Shown: positions 10,576-20,832 of the stretch, piece after piece
How the letters are laid out: every line of letters starts with the position of its first letter
Numbering within the stretch: the first letter of the stretch is position 1
NCBI GenBank assembly: GCA_022414725.1
Contig: CM039467.1
Location: forward strand, 11,173,744-11,237,743
From: Microglena sp. YARC
Lineage: Eukaryota; Chlorophyta; Chlorophyceae; Chlamydomonadales; Chlamydomonadaceae
Direction of reading: 5' to 3'
DNA: 64,000 nucleotides
Program-made: the position numbers and the translations under genes
The notes under the pieces: generated by a model
What the model saw: only the letters and a program-made list of their open reading frames with translations
Database searches by the model: none
Told to the model about the DNA's origin: nothing

Positions 10576-10905
10576 TGTCAGCATGAATTGCGGTGCTCTC
10601 ACGCGTCTTATGACTTGGTGACTACTTATGTACTTCCGTAGAACTATTGTCTCTGCCAGCTTCCCGTAGTGACAGCTTCCCGTAGACTGTGTCATCCTTT
10701 GAGTGACTCAGTGTTGACAGCTTCCTGTTGGCTGCGTCACCTTTCAGCCTGAACCCTGTTAGGTTCCTGTCTGCTACCCCCCCTTTCACCACTGGTGCCC
10801 CTTTATGGGTCTCCAGTGCTTGTAACGTTACTCTCGTCTCCGCATTTATAGATTGGCGTTCTGCACACACTTTGTCCACTCTCCGGAGTGTTATCCAAGC
10901 TGATA
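10576..10905 (+). repeat. Copia 5' LTR
   Basis: 330 bp, starting TGTCAGC and ending GCTGATA, an imperfect terminal inverted repeat. The 3' edge could shift by one base because both LTRs are followed by G. Inside are three GACAGCTTCC-type repeats near 10656-10730 and a TTTATA string at 10845-10850 that could serve as a promoter. The next bases (GGTTATAAGG) would be the primer-binding site. I could not match them to a tRNA. Confidence 0.93.
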
Positions 10906-10942
10906 GGTTATAAGGCCCCTCATTTACTACCACTGCTTTGCG

Positions 10943-13108
10943 ATGCAACTTCCGCGAGGGCCTCCCGCGAATTTTGAGAAACTCCATGACAAGAATGGTG
11001 AATCCTGGACGCGCGGGATGCGCAGCGTCATTATAAGCAATGGCTGCGACCGTGTCCTTCCAAAGGAGGACCCGGGTCCTCTTGATGATTGGCTAGACGT
11101 TTGTGCACCAGCTGCCTCTGCTAGTGGTCATGAGAGTCCTTCCGCCATCGTGGAAGTAACCCCCCCCAATCAATCCTCCACCTTTGCGGCTCCTTCTGCT
11201 ACTGTCCAACGCCTCTCTCCTCAGGTTGAGGACGTTCTGATGCGTCTCTGCTGTGCTTCCACTCAGATCATACAGTATGGAAGGGAGCCTCCACCTCCTG
11301 ATGCCCGTTTTGACTACGGCTATGAAGATCTTGCTCGTCATCGCCAGGAAGATGGCTATGATGATGATGATGATGAAGAGGATCTGCAGAGTGCTATGAG
11401 TGGTGACTTCGGTGGAGGTACTCCTTCCACTGCTACTCGTGTGTTCCAGTCTACCGTCTCTCCAGTTTATGAGCCTCTGTCAACACCTGCTCTTGCGCCT
11501 TCCCCGGAGTTTAAGCCTGAGCCAGTTTCTGCACCTATGCTTGCGCCCCTTCCACCTGTACACCCGGAGGTGTACAGGCCGTCTTTGATGCAGAAGTCGG
11601 CGTCTTTCACCTTGCCTCCGGACCGAGGTCTGTCTGGCTACAACACTCGTGCACGAGAGGCTGCTGCTACAGCTGGCCGCGCATCCTTTGCTGGCCCTTC
11701 GCAGGAGCCCCCTCCACCCCCGCCTCCGCCGGTGGAGCTGCCACCTGCTCCTGGCCCTCTGCCTTCTGTACCTCCTTCGCTGTCATGCGAGTCCTGGGAG
11801 CATCTGCTCGATGGCGGACTTCCTCTGCGTCTATCCCTGCAGGACTGCCGTCTTATCCGCCAAGCTCAACATGCTGGGGACTCCTTGGACCGCATTCTGT
11901 ACGGTAGGCTGGATATGAAAGCCACTCAGGCTATGGTTGATAGCAAGGGTCGCCCTAGGCCTAGACGTGTGATGGCTTACTCTGAGCTGGGTCTAGAGTG
12001 TCGGGCTTTTCTAGGACCGGTCATGCCAGGGATTAACTACCCTCCTGCTAATGGTGTGACCTTTGGAGGGATTGGTCGTAGGAACAATGACCTGCGAGGT
12101 TATCAGTTTGTGAAGGTTCCCTTGCCTTTCTGTCCTGTTCGTCCTGACTTCGAGCTCATTATGGGGGTTGCGCGTTCCCTAGATCTTATCAGGAACTTAG
12201 ATGACCAGCGCGCCTATGACGCTGGTATTGCTGCTGAGTACTTTCTAGCGATTCGTGCATCTTTAGCTCATGAGTCTGCTCCTCCTGCTGCTGGAACTTC
12301 GGCCTCTCATGGTGAGTCTGGTGTCGATCCTGCAATGTTGGGTTTCGGTGCGCTTCCCCTGCCCCGCCAAGAGTTCATGATCTTATCCATGATGCTTGCC
12401 AACATGACGGATGCCCTAGTCAAGGTGTATAAGGACTTTGCTTCACCTCGGGATATCTTTTTGCATATCCGGAGGCAGCAGTCTGATGCCCTTGCCTCTC
12501 GTGTCCCTCTCTTGCTGAAGGAGTATCATGCTTCGGTCATGGGCACTCATGAGCATGTTGACGCTTTCTTTCGTCGGGTTCGGGGTATGTGCACTGACCT
12601 ACGCAGTGCAGGGTTTCCGCAGACTCAGCATCACGCCATGGGCATCATAGTTCAAGGTGCGAGTCTGCCCCGTTTCGAAACGCTGCGGATTAAGTATGGT
12701 ATCTTGCTTTACAGCCAACATCCTGTTGAGTACTGGTCCTGTCTAGAGGAATATAGGCAGCTAGATATTCTAAACATAGCGCTCCCTCAGTTTGATTCCA
12801 GGCACCCTGGTTGGTCCCGAAACACTCCCCAGTTTCCTGCTAATGCTGCATTTCAGCGGCGGCAGAAAACTGGTGGTGGTTCTGGGTCTAACAAGAGGCG
12901 CCTGGAATGCACCTGGGGACCATGCCCCCACAAGGATGGTCACACAGAGGATCGTTGCTGGACGAAGTACCCGGCCCTGCGAAGGGGCGGTGATGGTGCA
13001 ACGCGTCCTGGACCGTTGCCTGTCAACCTGGCCCTTCCAGGTCACCTTACTCCAAGGCAATTGTCCTCCTTGCAGGCTCAAATTGATGGGTTTGCTATGC
13101 AGAAGTAG
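10943..13108 (+). CDS. gag: Copia Gag
   Basis: 721 residues, starting MQLPRGPPANFEKL 38 bp after the LTR. The same start (MQLPRGPPAGFEKL) occurs in the second copia copy at 63471, which supports this ATG. An acidic Asp/Glu run lies at about residues 140-148 and proline-rich tracts follow at 180-280. The UBN2-like region runs from about residue 470 to 620 (QEFMILSMMLANMTDALVKV, then ILLYSQHPVEYWSCLEEY). A zinc knuckle C-x4-C-x5-H-x4-C is encoded at 12908-12958 and is longer than the usual C-x2-C-x4-H-x4-C. Role: particle protein that packages element RNA. It ends at TAG 13106-13108, in the same frame as pol. Confidence 0.9.
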   Translation: MQLPRGPPANFEKLHDKNGESWTRGMRSVIISNGCDRVLPKEDPGPLDDWLDVCAPAASASGHESPSAIVEVTPPNQSSTFAAPSATVQRLSPQVEDVLMRLCCASTQIIQYGREPPPPDARFDYGYEDLARHRQEDGYDDDDDEEDLQSAMSGDFGGGTPSTATRVFQSTVSPVYEPLSTPALAPSPEFKPEPVSAPMLAPLPPVHPEVYRPSLMQKSASFTLPPDRGLSGYNTRAREAAATAGRASFAGPSQEPPPPPPPPVELPPAPGPLPSVPPSLSCESWEHLLDGGLPLRLSLQDCRLIRQAQHAGDSLDRILYGRLDMKATQAMVDSKGRPRPRRVMAYSELGLECRAFLGPVMPGINYPPANGVTFGGIGRRNNDLRGYQFVKVPLPFCPVRPDFELIMGVARSLDLIRNLDDQRAYDAGIAAEYFLAIRASLAHESAPPAAGTSASHGESGVDPAMLGFGALPLPRQEFMILSMMLANMTDALVKVYKDFASPRDIFLHIRRQQSDALASRVPLLLKEYHASVMGTHEHVDAFFRRVRGMCTDLRSAGFPQTQHHAMGIIVQGASLPRFETLRIKYGILLYSQHPVEYWSCLEEYRQLDILNIALPQFDSRHPGWSRNTPQFPANAAFQRRQKTGGGSGSNKRRLECTWGPCPHKDGHTEDRCWTKYPALRRGGDGATRPGPLPVNLALPGHLTPRQLSSLQAQIDGFAMQK
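13106..13108 (+). promoter_or_regulatory. In-frame amber codon between gag and pol
   Basis: The context is AAG TAG GAG GTA. Gag and pol are in one frame, and this is the only stop in about 5.87 kb. A TAG followed by a purine-rich string recalls the gag-pol readthrough sites of some retroviruses, but I did not find a clear downstream pseudoknot. GAGGTAAG immediately after also looks like a splice donor, though splicing there would not remove the stop. Confidence 0.6.
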
Positions 13109-16100
13109 GAGGTAAGCCCTGTCCTATTCTCCTGCACCTCAAAGTTCTCTCTTGTATGTAGCCCAAGCCTGTCTGAGGGTGTCTGGCATGTGGATTCTGG
13201 AGCTGGTATGTCCATCACAGGTGATAAGTCTTTGTTCACTGTGTTTCATGTTCCTTTGAATCTGCCATCAGTTCGATTTGGTGATGGGGTGGTTCAACGG
13301 GCAGAGGGTATGGGATCCATTGAGTTATGTAGTGATTGGTTACCAACACCAATCATTCTAACTGATGTTCTCTACATTCCTCACTGTCCGGTGAACCTCC
13401 TGTCAGTAAATGCTGTGGCTCATTCTCTCCACTGCAAGGTTTCTTTTGATAGTCTTAGTTGTACTGCCACTAGGGACTCTTCTGTTCTCTGGTCCTTCCC
13501 TGCCTCCAGTGATGGTGTTTACAAGTTTGCATGTAGGCCTTGTTACACCACTAGTGGCTGTTTGTTTGGAGCTGACAATTACCCAGTTTTTGCACTTGAT
13601 GTTGATGAGGATGGTGGAGTTGTTATCCCTACCACTCCTGAATGGCTGTGGCATAGGCGGTTGGGTCACCCCGGCTATGATGCCATGCACAGACTTGTCA
13701 AGAAGGGTATGGTTAAGAACTTACCCCTCTCACTCAAACAGGTCAAAAGGCTGGCTAAGATCCCTTGTGATGCTTGTCAGAAGGCTAAGGGCAAACGTCT
13801 CCCTTTTCCTAAAGCAAGCACCACTGTGATCAATGCACCTCTCCAACGCCTTCACTTGGACATAATGGGGCCAGTTCATATTAGGGGTCTTCGTGGGGAG
13901 TTTTATATTCTGTGCCTCACAGACCAACACTCTGGCTATGCTGAGGTGTTGTGCTTGAGGTCCAGAGATGAAGCTCCCTTAGCAGTTCAAACTATCATCC
14001 TCAGATGGATGAATCAGCTGCAAGGGTTTGCCTTTAAGTGTCTGAGATCTGACAGGGCTAAGGAGTTTATCGTAAAGTGGTTTGAGGATTGGCTGATATC
14101 GGTTGGGGCAGTGCATGAGTTATCTTTGGCATACACTGCACAGCAGAATGCAACTGTGGAGAGGTACAATGGGGTCTTACAGTCTATAGCTAGGAGCATC
14201 CACCTGGAGTCTAAGCTAACTAAGTCTTTCTGGCCCTATGCCTTCCTAGCTGCTTGTTACCTTCGTAATCGCTTGCCCAATCAGGGAGATAAGACTCCTC
14301 ATGAGCTTTTCTTTGGGGTTATGCCTGATGTGTCGTTGTTGCGCGTGTTTGGTTGCCCTTGTTACGTTACGTTAGTCAATGGGAAAAAGCGCAACAAGCT
14401 GGACGAAAGGGCGTTATCTGGTAGACTAGTTGGGTATTCTCTGGTGAGTAAGGGTTATTTTGTTTGGGTTCCTAAGTTGCGCCAGGTAGTAGAGAGTCGT
14501 GATGTACTCTTCTATGAGCAGTTTGATCATAACTGTATTCCTGGGCTATCTCCCTATGACGGGTCTCCGTATGTCTCTCGCATCCCTGCCGCTATCAACG
14601 GACACATGCCTGAGCCTGCGGTTAATTCCTTAGACCCTTTGCTAACCCCAATTGTCGACCGCTGCCCTGCTCATGGGATGACCTTGCGTCCCAGGTCAGG
14701 GGCTGATGGTGCTGCATTGCGTGTGAAGGCACTGGGCGGGCGAGATTCTGCAGTTCTTTCAGATGAAATCTTAGCCGAATCTCAGGGTTTCGCTAGGCCC
14801 TCCTCTGCGCCACATTTCGTCGGTGAAGCTTTAGGATTACGACAGCCTTCGATCATAGTGGTACCTGGATCAGGTCCATTGCCTAATAGTCGCCAACCTC
14901 CGACCACCTCGGATGGCTCGCAGGTGTTGATAACCCCTTCGCCTCCTGCCATCCCTGGTGGATCATTCGGGTCAAGCCCATGTGACGATGTAGCCGTTGC
15001 CGATAGTGCAAGTGATGATCTGGAACACTGGTCGGGTTCCGATACTGCGTATGGCTGGGGTGTTCCGGTCGACCCAGGCTTCGTTGATATAGAGGCAAAT
15101 AAGGCCGGCCCTGTTCAACCAGGCAGTAGTTCTGCACTGGGGGCTATACTACTGGTTACTGCTGATACTGCTGATATCCCCGCTGCTCATGTACAAGTAA
15201 ACTGCTTGTACGTGGGAGCATACATTTCCTCTTCCTCTGAACTAACCTTCAAAGCTGCTATGCTTCCCTCCAACCCTGACAGGGATCAATGGCTACTTGC
15301 TATGAAGGATGAGATGGCGTCCCTACATGCCCATGGCACTTGGGCACTCACTCCACAGCTTCCTAAACAGAGGATCCTGTCTGGCAGGTGGTTATTTGTG
15401 AAGAAGGTTGGGGTTGCTGGTTCTATCCGCTTCAAGGCACGTTTTGTGGTCCGTGGTTTTCTGCAGCGTCCTGGGATGGATTTTCATGATGTATATGCCC
15501 CCGTTTCTTCTAAAGCAGGTCTGAGAGTGCTCCTGGCTGCCATCACTCATAGGAAGATGTTTGTTCGGCAGCTGGACATCAAAACTGCATTTCTGAATGC
15601 TAAGTTAGAACCTGGTCTGGACCTGTACTGCTACCAGCCTGAGGGTTTTAAGGTACTTGGTCCTAACGGTGTTCCCCTGGTGTGCAAACTGATCAAGTCC
15701 CTTTATGGTTTGAAACAGGCACCCAGAGCTTGGAGTATGGATGTCAAGCGGGTTTTGGTTGCACATGGTTTTACTATGTGCAAGGCAGAACCTGCTCTGT
15801 ATTTTAGAAGGGATTCTATTGGTGGGTGGAGCTATGTCCTGACCTATGTGGATGATTTTATCTGTGCTTTTAGTGAGCTGGATAGGTATGTTTTGCTGAT
15901 CAAGGCTATGGAGAAAGCTGGCTGGGAGGTCAAAGAGATGGGTGTACCGGTTCAGTTCCTCTCCTTGGACATGGCTTGTACACTTGACTCTGATGGCAGG
16001 TGTGTTAAAATCAACCTCTCCCAGCACTCCTACATTGTGGAACTGGAGGAGCAGTTTGGTCTTACTGCTGCTGCCAAGCCCAGGTTTGGTGCCCCCATGG

Positions 16101-16816
16101 CCAAGTCCACTGTCACTGACCCTCCTGGGGAACCCCTGCCCTCTAATAGCCAGTACCTCTCTCTTGTCGGTGCTTTGCTATACCTGGCTACTTGCACCAG
16201 GCCTGATATTTCCTTTGCTGTTAGCTACCTGTCCAGGTTTTCTGCTCACCCTACCGTCCCCCTCTGGGGGGCTGCCAAGCGTTTGCTCTTGTATTTGAGG
16301 TCACATTCCCACCTGGGGCTCACTTACACCCACAGCCCTGTGTTCTCTTTGACTGTCTTTAGTGATTCATCCTTTGCTGATGATGGGTCTGACAGAAGAT
16401 CTCAGACTGGCTTTGCTGTGCTAGCTGGAGGGTGCATAGTGAACTGGATGAGCAAGAGGCAGCCTACTGTAGCCATTAGCTCTAGTGAGGCTGAGTATCA
16501 GGCCCTGTCCCAGGCTGCCAGGGAGGTGCAATGGTTGAAGAAGTTAAGGGTGGATCTGGGTCTGCCTTGTGATTTGGTTACCATTCAGGGTGACAACAAT
16601 GGGTCTCTGAGTTGGGCAAATGACTGGCAGCTCCTCCCTCGCAGCAAGCACATTGATGTTATTCATCACTATATCAAGGAGCTGGTGGAGGATGGTTCAC
16701 TGGATGTTGCCTATGTTAACACCAAGGACAACTGTGCTGACCCTTTCACCAAGCCCCTGGATCCTGCTGTGTTCTGGCGGTTTATCCGTATGCTTGGTAT
16801 GTCCGCTTCTTCTTAG
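13109..16816 (+). CDS. pol: Copia Pol polyprotein (protease, integrase, RT, RNase H)
   Basis: Open from the codon after the gag TAG to 16816, with no Met before the protease; the first start-like codon is GTG at 13190. Taking that GTG as residue 1: protease VDSGAGMS at 1-8; GAG-pre-integrase HHCC zinc region (HRRLGH ... CDACQKAKG) at about 150-205; integrase core with Asp near 223, Asp near 286 and Glu near 323; copia RT from about 730, with YVDD at 886-889; RNase H from about 1058 (FSDSSFADD, SSSEAEY, KHIDVIHHYI), ending NCADPFTKPL. All catalytic residues are present. Because it lacks its own start, expression by amber readthrough as Gag-Pol is the simplest reading. Confidence 0.93.
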   Translation, partial: EVSPVLFSCTSKFSLVCSPSLSEGVWHVDSGAGMSITGDKSLFTVFHVPLNLPSVRFGDGVVQRAEGMGSIELCSDWLPTPIILTDVLYIPHCPVNLLSVNAVAHSLHCKVSFDSLSCTATRDSSVLWSFPASSDGVYKFACRPCYTTSGCLFGADNYPVFALDVDEDGGVVIPTTPEWLWHRRLGHPGYDAMHRLVKKGMVKNLPLSLKQVKRLAKIPCDACQKAKGKRLPFPKASTTVINAPLQRLHLDIMGPVHIRGLRGEFYILCLTDQHSGYAEVLCLRSRDEAPLAVQTIILRWMNQLQGFAFKCLRSDRAKEFIVKWFEDWLISVGAVHELSLAYTAQQNATVERYNGVLQSIARSIHLESKLTKSFWPYAFLAACYLRNRLPNQGDKTPHELFFGVMPDVSLLRVFGCPCYVTLVNGKKRNKLDERALSGRLVGYSLVSKGYFVWVPKLRQVVESRDVLFYEQFDHNCIPGLSPYDGSPYVSRIPAAINGHMPEPAVNSLDPLLTPIVDRCPAHGMTLRPRSGADGAALRVKALGGRDSAVLSDEILAESQGFARPSSAPHFVGEALGLRQPSIIVVPGSGPLPNSRQPPTTSDGSQVLITPSPPAIPGGSFGSSPCDDVAVADSASDDLEHWSGSDTAYGWGVPVDPGFVDIEANKAGPVQPGSSSALGAILLVTADTADIPAAHVQVNCLYVGAYISSSSELTFKAAMLPSNPDRDQWLLAMKDEMASLHAHGTWALTPQLPKQRILSGRWLFVKKVGVAGSIRFKARFVVRGFLQRPGMDFHDVYAPVSSKAGLRVLLAAITHRKMFVRQLDIKTAFLNAKLEPGLDLYCYQPEGFKVLGPNGVPLVCKLIKSLYGLKQAPRAWSMDVKRVLVAHGFTMCKAEPALYFRRDSIGGWSYVLTYVDDFICAFSELDRYVLLIKAMEKAGWEVKEMGVPVQFLSLDMACTLDSDGRCVKINLSQHSYIVELEEQFGLTAAAKPRFGAPMAKSTVTDPPGEPLPSNSQYLSLVGALLYLATCTRPDISFAVSYLSRFSAHPTVPLWGAAKRLLLYLRSHSHLGLTYTHSPVFSLTVFSDSSFADDGSDRRSQTGFAVLAGGCIVNWMSKRQPTVAISSSEAEYQALSQAAREVQWLKKLRVDLGLPCDLVTIQGDNNGSLSWANDWQLLPRSKHIDVIHHYIKELVEDGSLDVAYVNTKDNCADPFTKPLDPAVFWRFIRMLGMSASS

Positions 16817-17134
16817 GGTCACATATTTTTTTTTTTTTGTTACATCGGTTTCTTTGGTTATCATTGTTTGGCATTAGGTTCCTATTCCCGGATCGGGTTT
16901 TCTATACCGTTGTTACCCATCTTTGATATTCGGTTTTCCTCTCTTACTAACTTGGCAAATTTTTGGTTTTTGCCTTGTTTCATTCCTTCCTATAACCCTT
17001 TGGGTTTCATTTGAAGTTCTCTCGATTTTTCGGAGTTCTTTGATTTTTTTTTTTTTTTTTTTAATCTGTTACATATAGTTCTATGTCCCCAGTGCCATAG
17101 GTGGAGAAGTAGTATTGTATGTCACCTGTGTCAT

Positions 17135-17142
17135 AGGTGGAG
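17135..17142 (+). promoter_or_regulatory. Probable polypurine tract of copia element
   Basis: AGGTGGAG directly abuts the 3' LTR start. The same string also occurs near 17098, inside an approximate direct repeat CATAGGTGGAG, so the priming site is likely but short and impure. Confidence 0.5.
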
Positions 17143-17472
17143 TGTCAGCATGAATTGCGGTGCTCTCACGCGTCTTATGACTTGGTGACTACTTATGTAC
17201 TTCCGTAGAACTATTGTCTCTGCCAGCTTCCCGTAGTGACAGCTTCCCGTAGACTGTGTCATCCTTTGAGTGACTCAGTGTTGACAGCTTCCTGTTGGCT
17301 GCGTCACCGTTCAGCCTGAACCCTGTTAGGTTCCTGTCTGCTACCCCCCCTTTCACCACTGGTGCCCCTTTATGGGTCTCCAGTGCTTGTAACGTTACTC
17401 TCGTCTCCGCATTTATAGATTGGCGTTCTGCACACACTTTGTCCACTCTCCGGAGTGTTATCCAAGCTGATA
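17143..17472 (+). repeat. Copia 3' LTR
   Basis: 330 bp, with the same ends as the 5' LTR and one base different. It is followed by the target duplication GTTAG at 17473-17477. Confidence 0.93.
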
Positions 17473-17477
17473 GTTAG

Positions 17478-18266
17478 GAATGCAGAGTTATAGTTACGGA
17501 CCTGATCCCTCCCACTGTCTCATCTAAATCCTACCTCAACTGCTGATCCACACAAGATCAAAGTTAATCCACTCAAGATTTAGTCTAAACACAAACAGCG
17601 TTGACGGAAGAACTGGCGCCTCACTTACCTGTCCCCAACCTGTTCAAATTGTGTCCCTAGTACTCACCCTTATAAACCTCTGGCCACTATTGCCCATTGC
17701 GTTCCTGGCCACTCGTGCCGCAATCCCGTACTGCTAAACAAGCACCGGCCATTCGAGCCACTGTTTTCCAGCCACTAGTGCCCACTGCTGTTCCAGCCAC
17801 CAGCCCGCTGTTCTTGCAGCCTTTACAGCCATTTATTCTCTGACCACCAAAGCCTGCAGTTCTCTCGCACGTGCATCAGTAATCCTCAGGGCAGACAAAC
17901 CACATGTCTCGCACCACTAGAAGCATGACAGCCAGGGCATTGCAAGACATAACCAATTCCTGCCCCCTAACTTCAGATCTTGCTAACCAAATTCAAGCAC
18001 TGCATTTAGATGACACCGTCGGTACACAACAGGCGTTAATGAACCCAACCTTCCCCACACTTCCATCACATTCTGCAACAACCAGTACCCCCACCCCACC
18101 TCCCCATTTTGTAACCATCGTAAACGGCTCTCCTCCCCCACTGTGGGCCTCAGAATCCCAGTCTGGTGGGGGACACCCTCCCTGCCCTGACCTCCTTGTA
18201 AACAGCTCTCCTCCCCCACTGGGGGCCGCAGACCAGTTCAGAACAAACGCCAGCCAAACCCGACGT
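17478..18266 (+). mobile_element. Start of gag/protease retroelement, block A (truncated)
   Basis: Resumes the block sequence interrupted by copia. It matches block B from 53466 to about 54210, then stops: the block-B gag continues while block A runs into the inverted-repeat element at about 18267. The leader (17478-17903) has repeated GCCACT and CCAGCCAC words and no ORF. Confidence 0.7.
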
Positions 18267-18272
18267 AATTGA
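17904..18272 (+). pseudogene. N-terminal gag fragment of the gag/protease element (block A)
   Basis: Starts MSRTTRSMTARALQD, as in block B at 53891. It has a Pro/Ser-rich N-terminus with two SPPPLGA-type repeats separated by SGGGHPP. Unlike block B it keeps the frame through the CCCTGCCCTGACC run. It ends in foreign sequence, so only about 110 residues of the original protein remain. No domain is recognisable in this part. Confidence 0.65.
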
Positions 18273-19464
18273 AATTGAAATTGAAATTGTTACATCCGTG
18301 TAATACCGTTACTCACAGGACGTGAAGTTAAGGACACCATAGCGTAACCCGACGTAAAGATAGAAAAACGAAGCCAGAAATCCTGAATCAACAACAACAG
18401 TGAAACCAACTAGAGAGACCTAGAGCTGGATAAATTGTCCGGACAAGTTAAGACAGGCAACACAAAAACGAAACTAATAATACATTGAAGCAGAATTGTA
18501 CCAAGCACAAATACTAGAATACGGTACACTCGGGGAATTGTACCAAGCACAAATACTAGAATAGTAGAGCTACCAAATAAATAAATCTTAACTTCCAAGA
18601 TATTCTAGTTGCCAATAGAAGCATGCAGTCACTAATCTGAAGGAAGTACTGCACAACCAGGGTATGACAGTTGGCTCTATGAGTTTATTCTGGTAGAACC
18701 ACAGTACAGATTTTGGTAACCGGGCGGGTGGGGTTTAAAAAAATAGGACTCCCTGTTATTAACTTTGAATGTTGTATTTTCCCGGGTGAAGCGCACTTTT
18801 CCAAGGCCAAATATACGTGTTTACAAGGCCAATATTGCTTGTACTGCCTGCGATGCCGAGCAGCCAAATTGCTGGCTGGAGCCATGTAACCAAGTTCAAG
18901 TTACAGGCCTGGAAAAACAAAAACTATGCGAATTTCATTTGCCACTCAGCCACTCATCACTCCGTAAGTTACTTTAGCTGACTCAGCTTCCCTGTCCCCC
19001 ATATCTGGTTCCAGATCCGCGATTACTCGAAAAATAATAATTTCCGTATTGTATTGAAGTAACACACACTCAATTATTGTATTATTAAAAAAAGCGGGTC
19101 GACCGCAAGTGGGTTATTGAACTCATCGGCTACGTTTCAGCGAAGTCGACATTTCAATGCTGGCGATCTGACGGCTATTCTATTTTAAGTCGGATATTTT
19201 CAGGATTCTCGGAAATCCCTGGGGACCCGACCGACCTGTCCTACTCTGTGAGTCTGTGCACAACCCTTAGCAGTTCACATTAGAGGCGTGTTGCTCCTGA
19301 ACGCCCCCCCCCCCCCCCCCCCCCCCCCCTCGACAGGCAAGCAGGGTAGCACCGTGTTTAAGAACGGTGACTTCTGCTAGCTTCGGCTTACGCGGTGGTG
19401 TCCTTCACTTCACGTCCTGTGAGTAACTGCATTACACGGATGTAACAACTTCAATTTCAATTTC
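18267..19464. mobile_element. DNA element with about 80-bp inverted repeats, no transposase seen
   Basis: The left arm (18270-18350) and the reverse complement of the right arm (19389-19464) both read GAAATTGAAATTG, then GTTACATCCGTGTAAT, ACTCACAGGACGTGAAG, and GGACACCA ... GCGTAA, with a few mismatches. Long inverted repeats fit a MULE-like or foldback element. Outer limits are blurred by the AATTG repeats, and I see no clear target duplication. The interior has a 26-bp direct repeat (ATTGTACCAAGCACAAATAC at 18494 and 18538), the hairpin-forming dispersed motif near 18850, a poly-C run of 26 at 19304-19329, and no ORF with recognisable content. Confidence 0.65.
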
Positions 19465-20339
19465 GCACCAATCCACATGAGCTAGTGCCCCTACAGGGTC
19501 GGTACTACATGACTCGCGCTTATGCGCGCTACCGCGCAAGGTTTGGGAACCCGACTGCGAGATTAACGCAAATTTGTAAACCCCCCCGCGCAGGTTTTCG
19601 TTGGTCAGTAGCTTCAATTAATTCAAAAGCGTCACCCTAAACGACAAAATGTAGTACCCTGGTGCCCAAGCTCCCGAGCGACTTGTAGTGGTCACATGAA
19701 GGCAAGCGGTTTGCTCCCCAAACGAAGGCGGAGGATACGCCACACACTGTCACCCTGAGCAGGGCAGGTCTGAGTGGAGTAAAAAGAGAGGAGTCAAAAG
19801 AGTGGAAGCAAAAGAGTGGAGGAAAAAGAGTGGAGGCGAAAGAGAAGAGCTCCACAGCCGAAGGCTGAGACAGAGCTGTGTAATGTATGTATGTTACAGT
19901 CCAGGGGTAGGCCAAATAGGCTAAAGGGTCTTGCGCAGCCGTGATAGGAAGGGCTTAAAAATAAGTGAGATGATGGGTGTAGAAAGAGAAGCGTGCGCCG
20001 AAGAGTGATCGTTGACATACCAGGCAGGCAGGCGCAGGCGGGGCTACTGGGAGGGTTTCGATTCCAAACCGATCGGACCAGAGATCGGACTATGCCCCAA
20101 AATACCGAATGCAAAGGCGTCCGGTATTTTTCTGCATTCGGACCGAATGGCCACCCCCACCCCCGCCGGAATTCATTGCGCCCTGATTGATTGCGCCACA
20201 TTTTTTGGTATCGTCCAGGTCCCGTCACCTGCTGTGCCCCCCTGATCCCCTGGTTGTCCCCCTCAGCTGATCCCCTGATGTCGTCAATTGTCCCCCCGCG
20301 CCCGGAGCGCCCCTAACCCCCCTAAACCCCAGTTGTGGA
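19465..20339. other. Non-coding, upstream of putative plastid gene
   Basis: No recognisable coding frame. GTGGAG(G/C)(A/C)AAAGAG words are repeated near 19780-19845. The GTC/GTCGTC-rich stretch begins just after it, near 20340. A promoter for the downstream exon may lie here, but I see no firm signal. Confidence 0.35.
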
Positions 20340-20466
20340 GTGGTGTCGTCGTCAGTGGTGGTGTCGTCGTCGAGTGCGAGCGCGAGTGGTCATCATTGGT
20401 TTGGGGGGTTGGGTGTCGGAGCGCCCCTAAACCCTAAGGCGCTTCATAAGCCGGGAGCCAGGAAGA

Positions 20467-20819
20467 ATGCGCAGTCTCCTTCTTTCCTTTCGCCGCATCG
20501 CACCGCAAAAAAAAGACTTCCCAAGAATGCTGACTTCAAGGATCTCTCCTTTGGCCATTCCTCTCTCCAAACCTCGTGCGCTGGCTCCGATGAGCTGTCG
20601 CCTCGCTAACTTCAGCGGCAGGTCCGTCTCCAGCAGGGGCGATTCTCCAACAGCAACCGCAGCAGGAGTTTCCGTCACAAACTCAGCCGCTACCCCGAAC
20701 CCCGTGCGCGTCCTCGTCTCCTCGGCTGCTGCTCTCCTCCTGATTTTTGCTGCTCCTGATGCCTCCCTCGCATCTGGGGGTGCTAGTGGTCCCTTCACGA
20801 TGGACAATGCAATGAGCAA
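20467..20819 (+). CDS. Putative first exon: plastid/thylakoid targeting peptide
   Basis: 117 codons plus two bases, starting MRSLLLSFRRIAPQKK. The first 75 residues or so are rich in Ser, Arg and Ala with few acidic residues, like a chloroplast transit peptide. A hydrophobic segment follows (VRVLVSSAAALLLIFAAP) and ends ASLASGG, like a thylakoid transfer signal with an AxA-type cleavage site. The exon is proposed to stop at 20819 because a donor, CAA|GTGAGT, follows; read through, it stops at once (TGA 20821-20823). This donor is in phase 2, and the acceptor at 22966-22967 of the rhodanese exon is also phase 2, so the two could form one gene. That join is inference. Its function by itself is unknown. 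Confidence 0.45.
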
Positions 20820-20832
20820 GTGAGTGGGAATT

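Larger units (their letters stand above)
10576..17472 (+). mobile_element. Complete Ty1/copia LTR retrotransposon
   Basis: A 6897-bp element with two 330-bp LTRs, a gag ORF, and a pol ORF in copia order (protease, integrase, RT, RNase H). It is flanked by GTTAG on both sides (10571-10575 and 17473-17477). Block B reads TTGGTTAGGAATG without the element at about 53457-53470, so the insertion and its 5-bp duplication are proved inside the window. I see one base difference between the LTRs (T to G near 10743/17309), so the insertion is young. The only visible defect is one in-frame TAG between gag and pol. Confidence 0.95.

Noticed and set aside
13112..13161. Possible 50-base intron (GTAAGC ... 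TATGTAG) after the gag stop
   Set aside because: It lies downstream of the TAG, so splicing would not join gag to pol, and 50 bases is very short for an intron.
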